From assembly GCF_947623445.1 (NCBI RefSeq), contig NC_135244.1:17856860-17920859 (forward strand): a stretch of DNA of 64,000 bases, written 5' to 3'. The first letter of the stretch is position 1. Each line of letters starts with the position of its first letter. The stretch is from Clavelina lepadiformis (Eukaryota; Chordata; Ascidiacea; Aplousobranchia; Clavelinidae). Below are positions 1 to 10,262 of the stretch, piece by piece. Below the pieces are notes generated by a model. It saw only the letters and a list, made by a program, of their open reading frames with translations, did not search any database and was not told where the DNA came from. Position numbers and translations under genes: made by a program.

Positions 1-897
1 GACGATAATACCACTTGCACTTTTGCAGCAATGCAACATGAACGTTAGAGCAATGACCATCGGATATTATGAATTGTATAAAGTTAAGTGGAACTATACT
101 GTAATGTTTATGTAAATTTTCAAACCAAGAGTCGTAGTTGCAGTTTATTTTTTAAAACAATAAAACACGTTTTCAATAAAAAAAACAAAATAAAATAATA
201 TTTTTGTATATGAATGCATGGATTTTACTAACTTTTAAAGTTAATTAAATTATTGAGATGATGTTCTTACTATATGGGATCTCAAGACAGTGTTAACTTA
301 ATACGTACAATTTTACATACATGTGATAAAAACAGTAACAAAAGCATAAAGACTAAACCATTCTATTCACTGTATAACATTGCACATCACCATATACTAT
401 ATAACCGGATTTGCTTGAATCAAACGTGTCCGAGTATAGCCATAAATTAGACCCAACTCACCGACAGAAATTCTATATCTAAAAACAAAGGATAGCTCAG
501 CGAGTATTGAAAAGCCATAATTTTCTCAAAAATCCGATTGTTTTCAGTCTGTATTTGATTAACCAGGAATACAACATAATAACTATGTCTATTATAAATT
601 TATTAGAACAGAATTCAGTTTTGTTCCTATTGCCATGCTCTTGTAAATGTTGAACCAAAACTTACAAAACTATTAGTTTGTGATCAAAATAACTAAAAAC
701 GCCATTCCGAAACAATGCTTTTGTCAGAAAAGTAGACCTATTGCATTTTTTAAATGTCAACGAAAATTTCCGAATTCTTCTGGGCATTTTTAGCAAAAAA
801 ATCTCCATGAACAATTAGTCAGATATTGAGTAAAGACTTGGAGCTAAAGTTAAAAGATGGCAGGAAACACTTTATTGATATCAGACGTAATCACACT
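1..897 (+). repeat. Distal upstream flank of duplication unit A
   Basis: No gene seen. This AT-rich stretch is a diverged copy of sequence that recurs at about 23.73-24.62 kb (+), 36.0-36.56 kb (+, partly deleted) and 15.8-16.72 kb (inverted). It therefore belongs to the far upstream end of the duplicated alkylsulfatase block. The unit probably extends left beyond the window. A Mutator-like element interrupts it at 898. Confidence 0.75.
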
Positions 898-1189
898 GGT
901 GTACCGACACTTAATCATGCGACACTTAATCACGCGACGCTTAATCACCGACACATAATCACTAGGACACTTAATCACGCGACACATAATCACTAGGACA
1001 TTTAATCACGCGACACATAATCACTAGGACATTTAATCACGCGACACATAATCACTAGGACATTTAATCACGCGACTTGGATACTTAATCACGCGACATT
1101 TAATCACGCGACACATAATCACTTTGATGTCGAAAAAGCGTGAGGAAAATTCAGTAATTCAAGCTCGTGTGCATCTCTCTGTGGAGTTG

Positions 1190-1620
1190 CAGAGGTCACT
1201 GCTTATCTTATACTATTCGGTCTTAATTTACCTGCCGAATTAATGATCTGACTCCGTGGTTGCGTGCGGTTAGAAATCTCTAACCTTAACGTGTTACTAC
1301 TGTTACTAGCCGAAAGCTATTACGATTAACAGATACAGTTTATCAGAAACAATCCTTTATTGTAGGAACTGTACAGGTTCCGATTATTATGACACAAACA
1401 CAAACTTAGCATTCACCAATTAAAACAAGTCTAACGAATTACATTTTAACACGACTGACGTAATACGTTCGTACGATTCGATATCTCTGTCTGCGCGCCT
1501 ACACGCACAGAAGTTAAAGCTTATATCAGCGTAGAGCGCTTGTGAACGGAAATATTTGACACAAAATACACGCACATTTCAGAATGTGTGAACGATAAAA
1601 GCAAAGCGTTGGCAAATGGG
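1190..1620. repeat. Unclassified repeat inside Mutator-like copy 1
   Basis: This stretch aligns by eye, with gaps, to 34,440-34,880. Shared blocks include a run around ttaatttacctgc, gttgcgtgcggt and tttattgtagg. I do not recognise the family. It may be internal sequence of the transposon or an older insertion. Confidence 0.45.
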
Positions 1621-1872
1621 AATTATTTACAGTTAAAACTCGGATGTTATGAAATCACCTGGTAACGTACTAAACGGCGCTTTCACATAAAGTTATTTAG
1701 TGCAAGTTTCCAATGTTGCATAATGATTGCAGTTTGTAAATGATGCGACTGCAGCCGAATTGCATCTGCATTGCTAGCTGTAGGTTTATCAATGAACAAT
1801 GTTTAAATGGCGCATATGTTTCCACAATTGGTATAATGGTATTGGATGTGGCTCCCGAGCCACTACAGAGTC

Positions 1873-2426
1873 TAATGACGAATTAAGAACAGCTGCTCGG
1901 TGTTTACCAGCCTTAGCATGGTCCCTTCCTCTGACGTAGTCGAGTCATTTCTGATCTTAGCTGATAGCATGCCCGATCACGAGAAGATGCCTGAGCTGCT
2001 TTCGTATTTCGAACACACATATATCAGAGGCAGACGACGTCCGGGACGTGGTGAAAATTACGGCTCAGACATCTTTCCAATCGAAAGTTGGAATCATTAC
2101 GAAGCCGGGGCAGGTTGCATTGCAAGAACCACAAATGGTCAAATCGAAGGTTGGCGTCGTCGAAGGTTGCAGTCGAAGGTTGGCATTTTGGTCTCCAAGT
2201 GCTTTTTCAATGCCACCACCCGACATTGTGGACTTTCATACAGGGAATTGAAAAAGACATTCAAGTGCAACGTGCAACGTTTCTGCAAGGAATTGCTGGT
2301 ACTCAACCTTCTATTCCAATGCGGTACAAGGCACTGAAACTGCGTGTGCAAAACACAGTTGACCGTTATCTGTCAAGCGAGATTTTAGTTTATCTTCGTG
2401 CAGTTGCTTACATTTCCCATGCATAA
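1873..2426 (+). pseudogene. MULE transposase, C-terminal fragment, frameshifted
   Basis: Three frames must be combined to follow the protein. It starts with an LRTAARCLPALA-like stretch (about 1,880-1,915). It continues as the SSDVVESF ... YFEHTYIRG ... FPIESWNHYE region (1,915-2,110), which matches the conserved FP-[IL]-E-x-WN block and TN-x-x-EGW-like end of Mutator/FLYWCH-type transposases. It ends with HPTLWTFIQGIEK and a short tail up to 2,426. The N-terminal half and the catalytic core are missing. Copy 2 at 22,687 keeps the other half. Frameshifts near 1,915 and 2,150 make it non-functional. Confidence 0.75.
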
Positions 2427-2648
2427 CATTGCTGTAAATTGTAAATGTAAATGACCATTGTAAATGTGTGATTAAATGTCGCGTGATTAAATGTCCTAGT
2501 GATTATGTTTTGCGTGATTAAATGTCTTAGTGACTATGTGTCGCGTGATTAAGTGTCGCGTGATTAAATGTCCTAGTGATTATGTGTCGGTGATTAAGAG
2601 TCGCGTGATTAAGTGTCGTGTGATTAAGTGTCACCAAACCATCACACT

Positions 2649-4160
2649 TGCTATATTAGGTTACCTCAGTAGAAACCTGGTTAAAGACTACTTCAATTGC
2701 TCGACAACTTTAGTACCAAGACCACTGAAATGCGAACCGAAACATCTTCTGTTCATCTATTCCGACTGCATTGTGTTGTATTCTGCTTCACAAGGATGAC
2801 ATCTCTGGGTAATCAGTCCACAGACTACCACCGCTATATACCTGGCACGAAGCGATTAACTGAACCCCACCTAACACGGCCATTAGTCTATTATTTCGTA
2901 TAAGTCCAGAAAAACTGTATGAATAGGAAATGCTCAATCGTCACTAATTATGTGCAACTACACTGTGAGCAGCTTGTACGTATTTCTTCTTGTAGCTATT
3001 GTTTGTGCGTGCCCGCGCACAGGTAAAGGCGTGCTAAACGTAGGCTACAGTGTAAAGTCACAAATGTGCCAACTCCGTTTTTTTCAACAATCCCGATTGT
3101 GACTTAAAACGGGCAATAATGACGCCACATAAGCCAAAGTTAAAAGAATTTTCAATCAAAGACAGAATTCTGTTTACTATGCAAAATGGAATATCAGGCG
3201 TTGCATTAAAGCATACATTTATCAAAGGCCTGTTCAGCCAATGCACGATAAAATTACGTTTAGAAGCAATTAAGTGATTGATTGCGTATAGCATTTATTT
3301 GACGTTTTGCGTAACTTCGCGCAATATGCATTAAATGCATATTAGTTATTAATAAACAAGATTGCGAAAACACCATCTTGTGTGCAATTATTTATGACGT
3401 CATGCTTGGGTGAAAAGTCAACTAGCGTGATCTCCTGGCGAACAGAACTATTTGACAACACAGACCCGTGGATGGTAGATTTACCGGGTTATATTGTGTT
3501 CATCAATTAATAAAGTGAACAAAATATTTAAGCATCAATCTTATTGTCTGAAGAAGGATTCTGAAATAAGTGGGTTTTTGTACAAAACAATACGTTTTTC
3601 ATCCTACAAATTTCATCAAAATCTTAAATGTTGGGTTTTTACTTTTAAATTTATGTTGGTGACTTCAAATGACCTCACGCTGCCCATGGAACTGTCGTAC
3701 ATAAATTGTACAGTGTACTCTATCAATTATGGACGATTAGGTTGTTAGACTTGTAAAGACATTGGCAAACGTTTCTGGCTAGTTCACAACGATACATGTC
3801 ACAACCAGTTTTGCGATTTCTGAGAACTTCAAAGAAAGTATTCAAATTTATAGCGTGTGAAAAGCAGAAAATAAAATTGCAATGACCAACAAAAGTAAGA
3901 ATGTGTTGCGTTAAAAGTTAGTAACCCTGTATTTGCTCCCGCTATTAAAAGAATGATTTGCTGCTGGCAATGCTGGCATCTGGATATATGTGATTCGCTG
4001 TAACCCGGACTATAAAGTTTTACCGACTTTTTCTGGGAAATATAACTTTACAGTATATATGCGTATGTTCTGTGCACAAAGCGCTTAATAGTTAGAAGAA
4101 TGTTTGTCGTTTTATTAGCACCAAATCATTTTACTCAGCCCAGAAAAAATGCCATGTGTT
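2649..4160 (+). repeat. Proximal upstream flank of alkylsulfatase copy A
   Basis: No gene seen. About 1.5 kb shared with the upstream regions of copies B (14.2-15.8 kb, inverted), C (24.65-26.1 kb) and D (36.6-37.4 kb). Similarity stays high right up to the TATA box, so each copy carries its own upstream regulatory DNA. The short ORFs here are inconsistent between copies and are not taken as genes. Confidence 0.7.
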
Positions 4161-4162
4161 GG

Positions 4163-4170
4163 TATAAATA
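4163..4170 (+). promoter_or_regulatory. TATA box of alkylsulfatase copy A
   Basis: TATAAATA in the context ggTATAAATAagctgcgca, about 60 bp before the ATG. The same motif at the same distance is present in copies B, C and D. Confidence 0.7.
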
Positions 4171-4230
4171 AGCTGCGCACTGATTATAACGCAGAATTAA
4201 CTTCACTACGTTTTACAACGTTTGTATAAA

Positions 4231-7200
4231 ATGGCGAACAATTTGGTTAAAATAAGAGTTTTGAATTTGCTTGTTGCTGTAATATGTATTGGTTTCATAA
4301 TCTCAACTGCATCGGCGATTAGGAGGTCTAAGCGAGATGTCTTTCAGTGGCCCTCATCAGACGCCATTGAGTTAATTAAGCGTCACAATGAAATCTACAA
4401 CGAAAAGCGAGTGGTCAAAGTACGCGACGGGGTTCATGTTGCCATTGGTTATGCTCTTGCAAACATGATACTGCTTGAAGGTGAGTTACGCTGCTTATTT
4501 GAGTAAATCTTTGTTTGATACTTATCGGTATATGCAGGACGGTCAAACTGCTCAGTTAACCCCGTACAATAAATTAACAGGCACCGATGGGATAATCATA
4601 GTCGATACAACGGAGAACCCAGATGCAGCACTTGAGATCTACGACCAATTTCAAAAAATCACGACTAAGCCATTGAAAGGAATTATCGTGACTCATTTTC
4701 ATGCAGGTGTGTATACATAAAAAGTTTTCAATTTAAATTTTGCGTGCGTGAGTTCGTTCAAAACTATTTCTCACAGCTTTTTGTAACATAATACAGTAAC
4801 CCAAATATACCTTCTAATCTAAATCTAACTCCACTAAGACCTTAAATCGCTAAAATCAACTTTTTGCATTGCCTTTTTCCTAACTTAACCGCCTATCTTT
4901 AACAATAGACTGCGTTACCCACATACGGCAATTTACGTAAAAATCTAAAAAATAAACAATACCAGGCATAAAAGAAATCAGTACACGATAAAAACGTGAA
5001 GATACCAAAATCAACCAAAGTTCGAGAGAAAGAAAACACAAGTAATACAAACTAATGCAAGTGCAAATATTTTGCCACAACCTTCGCATTAAAATTATTC
5101 CCTTCTTGTGTGACTGTCATAATGACTACAATATGCTATTAACAAAAAAATATTCTCTTAGCAAAATAAATAACACAAATCATTGGAATTATACTGTTTA
5201 AAATTAACTTCAACTAAGATAATAACTGAGGTGATTTTATAAATTTTTATTGAAACAAAAGACGCAGAGAAACGCAAATGAAAACTGTTTAAATTAATTT
5301 CTCGTGATGAGAGTGAAATCGTGTTTGCTGCCTCGTCCGCCTTGGACGGTCATTCATTGCTTCATTGTCCATATCAGGCACAGCACCCATTGTCCTATTT
5401 TCCCTGATAGGGACCAATGGTTGCGCCTGCGATTTTGCTCCTGGAACCCAAAGATGGCCTGGCAATGAGTTTGCCGTCAGTTGTGTTCCACCATCAGTTG
5501 GAGTTTCATGAAAGTCGATCTATTTCTGCAATCCGAGAGGATCAACTTCTTTGTTGTACTGTCCTTGGAAGTCTTTTTCAAGCGGTCGTAGTGAATAGTT
5601 TGCTCCTTTTCTTGGTTGTCTTCGATTTCATAGTTTACTTGGCCTACATTTTGCAAAAATCTGTACAGCTCCTAATTTAACACAAGTGAATTTTACGACA
5701 TCGGTCAACGGGAACGGCTGGATTGCTCAGCAGAACACAGTCTCTGGGTAAGATATCTCCTCCATGGTATTGTTTGTTGTGTTGGTTTTTTATCTTTGCA
5801 CGTTGTTCGGTGAGAACCACGTCAGTAAGTTGATCAACCAACACAATACGGTCATCAAGGACGTTCCTTTCGGTTTTGGATACAGGCACTTGTGCACTTG
5901 CGTTATAAACTGCAACTACTGCAGGCAGGACTTTACCCTACTTGCGTTTGTCTTTTTGTACATAATTACAAAGCATCGAGACAATAGTGAGGTTATTTTT
6001 TATCTTGTTGTGTGTATTGTTTGTTCCGATGATAACAAGAAGCTCTTTGAAGAAAGCGCTTTCAAAATTTCCACCATGCTCGGAATCAACGGTTTCGGGT
6101 AAAAGTTAAAAACCCTTCCCGTTCAGCGAAGCTGGCAATCTTTGCAGTGGCGGTGAATCCAGGCGCGTTCGCCAATTTGATACAGAAGCCGTCTGCCGGG
6201 TATTCGTTTACCATGAAAACACGTGTTTATTTTGCTTATAGGTTAATCCGGCACTGGCTCTTATTTTGTTATTGTTCTATGTCTATCTACAGCTGCATCA
6301 CCTTCTGTTTTTATCAGTGAATTGCTTAAATTAAAGTTAAGAGTTTCAATTTCTGACTTTAGTTCTTCACTAACGATTATGTTTCAAACCTTTTACTAAT
6401 CTTGTTTACATTTTCATACAACTCATCCTAATCAACTTTAAATAAAACTTATAAACATTCTAATTGTTTCATGTAGATCACAATTATGGCGCTACAGCTC
6501 TACTCAACAAAGTTGGAAACTCAACACAAGTGAACGTGTACATGCATTCCAGCAGTGAAACTCTTCTGAAAAGATCTTGTACAATTGTTCATCGCTTACT
6601 AAAAAATAAGACTACTAAATGGAATGAAATTGTTTTATTGGAGTATTATAGAAATTAATAAAGCAATTAAGCAACTCAGCGTTTTTGCAGTCGTAACGGG
6701 GAAGAGAGGTAATGTTGGAGCAGGCAGACAATTTGGAAATTATTTGACCAAAGGAGTAGAACAATTAGACTCAGGTATAGGTCCTTATCTTCGCTTAACT
6801 CCGGACACAGTAGCAACAATTGCAGAACCAACGCACACGTTTGATAAGGAAGCTACATATGAGCTGGCAGGTAAAACATTTCTAAGAAGATGATGCTGAA
6901 GTGTTACTTATCTTTGTCTGTCTTATTATTTGCTTATAATTGTCTTATATTTGTTATTATTAGGAATCAAGTTTACTTTGATCCATACTCCTGGTGAAAC
7001 AGACGACCAAATAACGGTTTGGATTCCAGAATGGAAAGTTCTTCTTTCAGCCGATAACATCTATGAAGCCTTTCCAAACATATACGCCATTCGCGGTACG
7101 GCTCCGCGTTCTTTGGACCAGTGGTATGGTAGTCTTGATAAAGTACGCAGGTTACACGCCGAACATATGGTTCCTTCCCATACGAGGCCGGTAACCGGGG

Positions 7201-8151
7201 CGGAAAACATCTATGACATCATAACGACCTACCGTGACGCCATTCAGTTTATTGATGATCAAACTTTGAGGCAGTTGAATAAAGGTTTAACGGTGGATGA
7301 AGTGGTAGAAAGAATTAAATTGCCTCCAATCTTGGCCAATCACCCTTACTTGCAAGAGTTCTATGGCGCTGTTTCTTGGTCGGTGCGTGCCGCTTACAAT
7401 ACTCAAGTTGGATGGTTTGACGGCAATCCGGTTAATTTAAATCCACTTTCGAACAAGAAACGAGCAGAAAAGCAAGTTGAGTTTGCCAGTTTGAACCTCT
7501 GCAACCCTATTTCCATCATCGAAAAGCTGGTAACCAAAGCACGAGATATACTGGAAATGGCATCAAAAGAATCAGACGAAAAAGGTCAGATTGTCATTGA
7601 TGAACTTCAATGGGCTCTTGAATTGTCATCTACTGCACTGGATGCTGCGTCGTTGTCCTCACCGTTTCGTACACTTGCAAAAGAAGTCAAAATAGCTGCA
7701 CTTAGAGCTCTTGGAAATGCATCTAAAAACTCCAATGCTCGAAATTACTATCTGACCAGTGCTCTGGAATTAGAAGGATTAGAGTTAAAGAAAAGTCCTG
7801 AGGCTGGGGCTGCTTTCTATTAGAGTCGACTACATCATGTACACCTTCCCGAGCCGACTGATAGCAGAGAATTGCAACGACACAATGGTAATGACCGTTA
7901 TTTTTGAGTTCCCGGATGTCGACCAAATCCACAGTTACACGCTGAGGCACTGCGTTTTGGATTATGTTACTGACAGGGAGTTCATCCCCAAAACATCGGA
8001 TGCAAAGCTGACGATGACATCGTCTGTCTGGAAGGACATTCTAACCTTACAGAGAAGTGTGGAAAATGCGTTCGCCACTGGAGATCTTATCCTCGAAGGA
8101 GGCCTGCTGCCGTTTCAGATATTCATGGATTTGACAAAGTCAGAGGAATAA
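4231..8151 (+). pseudogene. Alkylsulfatase copy A (metallo-beta-lactamase type), frameshifted in the last exon
   Basis: Exons by homology to the other copies: 4231-4480, 4581-4706, 6477-6578, 6691-6870, 6964-8151, with all introns in phase 1. The start is the ATG in ataaaATGGCG. The protein has an N-terminal signal peptide, a dibasic RRSKR site, the zinc motif THFHADH split across exons 2 and 3, HTPGE, SADN and VPSHTRP. These are hallmarks of SdsA1/Bds1-type enzymes, which cleave alkyl sulfate esters to alcohol and sulfate. An 8-bp deletion near 7,815 (one of two tandem gctgcttt units seen in copy B) creates a stop at 7,821-7,823 after about 505 residues, so the SCP2-like C-terminal domain is lost. 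The downstream frame is still clean to 8151. The exon 3 donor is gtacaa, weaker than gtaaag elsewhere. It may be a recent pseudogene or a truncated enzyme. Confidence 0.85.
5325..6220 (-). mobile_element. Degenerate Ty3/gypsy fragment, antisense in intron 2 of copy A
   Basis: Homologous to the longer fragment in copy C. On the minus strand it carries a DDRIVLVDQLTDVVL-type integrase C-terminal stretch (5,677-5,889) and a pol-end RPRRTR-like motif near 5,340. The left end near 5,330 and the gaps match the copy in C except for extra deletions. No LTR recognised. Confidence 0.6.
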
Positions 8152-8342
8152 ACACATTCGTTGCAAAATTGTGTTCATGTAACCGCCATCTTTATAGCTT
8201 TGAGATTCTTTCCCATAATTTCTTTGTGATCAATTTGTTGTTGGATTAATAATTTTATGTATATTGGCGTATTGCAGGTGGATGGTTTATTGATTACATG
8301 CATTTCCACTTAGGTTCATTACGTAATTGAACATAATACTGT

Positions 8343-8348
8343 AATAAA
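8343..8348 (+). terminator. Polyadenylation signal, copy A
   Basis: AATAAA about 190 bp after the ancestral stop codon. It is conserved in copies B, C and D. Confidence 0.6.
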
Positions 8349-8475
8349 ACTTTATAATTAATAGCAAACTTAGTATACTGCTTGAAATATTATAGCCTAT
8401 AAAAAGTGACAATTTATTGTGTTTTGGTCAGTGGCGTCGCGTAATAATTATAACTCCTCGTTTGTACGCTTTATA

Positions 8476-9657
8476 CTAGGGATGTGCCGCGAGGAAGATT
8501 ATTCGGGTTCGTGCGAACCCGAATATCATGAAGATCGACACGAACGAATCCCGAATCTATTCAATTGCTTACAAACTTGTCCAAATGTTAGTAGTGGCAC
8601 AAATTGGACCAACTGCCTCCGAAAGTAAACATCGAATTCTTTCTTCCACTCTAGTGTAAATTTCAGGAACAGCAGTTTGAGTAAAAAACTTTCGCGATGG
8701 TACACTGTACTTTGGCTGGAGTTCCGGTAACAACTTCCTGAACACAGCGTTTTCAACTACTGAAAACGGCATGAAATCTAACGCAATCATTTCAGCAATC
8801 CTCGTTATTCCCTGAGCAATAGAACTTGAAGCTTCGTAATTTTTTTTGATATGCATTCTGCTATTGAGAGTTGCCGCTTTGTACTTGCTGACGTTGAAGT
8901 CTCTGATTCCGACCTACTGGGCTGACGGATATTAATATCATGCCTTATAAAATGCTTAATTAAAGCAGATGTGGTGAAAGAACCCTTACCACCTCTGCTG
9001 ATCAACGCCCCGCACGTTTTGCATTCTGCCTTGCCCTTGTCTTGGGTAGTCATTGTAATATTGCCAAACGTCTGATTTTCGACGCGACATTTCTGAAAAA
9101 TGTTCCGACCTTTCCTGTGCAGTGTGAAATGTATATAAACTACACTGTACTGAGAAGAATTACGACACAGTACAAAAGGCAGCACACTTCATTCCATTTT
9201 GTTAAAGCCAAGCTATATGACGTAATAAACGTTCCGGTTTAAGCTCAGCATCTAGCTGTTGTTTTGCAAGACGTATTGCGCAATACAGTAGCAATCAGAT
9301 AAATGATAATCCAAGATTGTTGATAATGTTGCCGTCTGTGATAGTAGCATATTCATGATATGAGGTGACGTAGGCGCCACAACGCTATTTTCCAAAAAAT
9401 CGCAGTACGGTACGTGTTAGAAGTTATGCAATTCTGTGTGATAACCAGTCCAGGCCTCTTAGTAGTGGAGGCGTTTTTTACGTAAGATTTCCACTGAAAA
9501 TTTCCAAAATATTTTCTCAAACACCATTTTTCATAACATCTATTCACCTTGACGAATCTTTGCTAAAAATAGTGATGTTTGGGTTTGCACGAATCTCGCA
9601 TTAGGTTGATATTCGGCGAATCTATTCGGTTTCGTGTTCGCATCGGCACGTCCCTAG
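8476..9657 (-). mobile_element. Decayed hAT element at the A/B inversion junction
   Basis: The terminal inverted repeats are CTAGGGATGTGCCG on the left and CTAGGGACGTGCCG on the reversed right end. Further imperfect inverted similarity follows (attcgggttcg / aaccgaata). It encodes the first part of a BED-finger hAT transposase on the minus strand. The 8-bp flanks (gctttata and taatcagt) do not match, so no target duplication is visible. The two flanks are homologous to different positions of the unit, about 42,560 and 42,865 in copy D. The element therefore sits at the breakpoint of the inverted duplication. Confidence 0.78.
8569..9059 (-). pseudogene. hAT (ZBED-like) transposase, N-terminal fragment
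   Basis: From the ATG at 9059 an ORF gives a BED-type zinc finger (CKTC ... HFIRH) and a Ser/Thr-rich linker, ending at 8805. A shift near 8,850 leads into a second frame (to 8569) with the IALDFMPFSVVEN region and an ICATTNIWTS end. These are the standard blocks just before the catalytic core of ZBED/hAT transposases. The core and dimerisation domain are deleted, so the copy cannot be active. Confidence 0.75.
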
Positions 9658-10262
9658 TAATCAGTGCAATTGTTTAAAATTTTGCTTTGTTATAGAAAAC
9701 CTATTTCAGTTTTTATAAATATCATTTTGCTTTAAATAAGTTAATTCATATTTCTTTCAATTTTTTTTTAAATTTAGTTTGGAGTTTTATATTTGAATTT
9801 CAATTAACATAGATTTAATTGAGCTACGGAAAGGGAGTGTGGATAGCAATTTTCTCAACAATTGGAGTTTTTCGCCGCAGGACTATTCTAAACTTACATA
9901 TTTTGTTGGCAAAGATGAAGTGGGAATTAACTATGCAGTAAAAAGCGTACATACGAGGAGTTATAATTATTACGCGACGCCACTGACCAAAACACAATAA
10001 ATTGTCACTTTTTATAGGCTATAATATTTCAAGCAGTATACTAAGTTTGCTATTAATTATAAAGTTTTATTACAGTATTATGTTCAATTACGTAATGAAC
10101 CTAAGTGGAAATGCATGTAATCAATAAACCATCCACCTGCAATACGCCAATATACATAAAATTATTAATCCAACAACAAATTGATCACAAAGAAATTATG
10201 GGAAAGAATCTCAAAGCTATAAAGATGGCGGTTACATGAACACAATTTTGCAACGAATGTGT
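9658..10262 (-). repeat. 3' flank of duplication unit B
   Basis: Inverted copy of sequence downstream of A, C and D. It reaches about 300 bp further from the gene than A does before the hAT junction. It contains a decayed form of the small ORF seen intact at 42,480-42,695, and the polyadenylation signal of copy B. Confidence 0.7.
10066..10071 (-). terminator. Polyadenylation signal, copy B
   Basis: TTTATT on the plus strand (AATAAA on the coding strand), about 190 bp after the stop codon, at the same place as in the paralogs. Confidence 0.6.

Larger units (their letters stand above)
898..2640 (+). mobile_element. Mutator-like DNA transposon copy 1 (deleted, non-autonomous)
   Basis: The left end reads GGTGTACCGACACTTAATCA and the right end, reversed, reads GGTTTGGTGACACTTAATCA. 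An 8-bp duplication ATCACACT flanks the element at 890-897 and 2641-2648. The empty site is preserved in unit C near 24,630 and in unit B near 15,800. Both ends carry arrays of short repeats of the type acttaatcacgcgac / cataatcactagga (about 900-1,130 and, inverted, 2,460-2,635). The interior keeps only the C-terminal part of a MULE transposase, so it should be movable only in trans. The middle (about 1,190-1,620) is unrelated to copy 2 but resembles 34.44-34.99 kb. Confidence 0.88.

Noticed and set aside
898..1135. Regular short repeats resembling a CRISPR array
   Set aside because: There are no unique spacers. The array is mirrored at the far end of the element with target-site duplications, so it is transposon subterminal sequence in a eukaryotic genome.
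4520..4580. In-frame extension of exon 2 to the left (QTAQLTPYNKLTG-like reading)
   Set aside because: It reads open in three copies, but joining it to exon 1 breaks the phase. The acceptor aattaacag/GC gives a phase-correct LLEG-TDGIIIVDT join that fits the alkylsulfatase family.
5417..6102. Plus-strand ORFs inside intron 2 of copy A
   Set aside because: They overlap an antisense Ty3/gypsy relic whose minus-strand reading shows integrase motifs. The plus frames differ between copies.
4231..8151. Bacterial contamination as the source of the sulfatase
   Set aside because: Each copy has spliceosomal introns, a eukaryotic signal peptide, a TATA box and AATAAA, and lies in DNA with animal transposons next to SET and RASSF.
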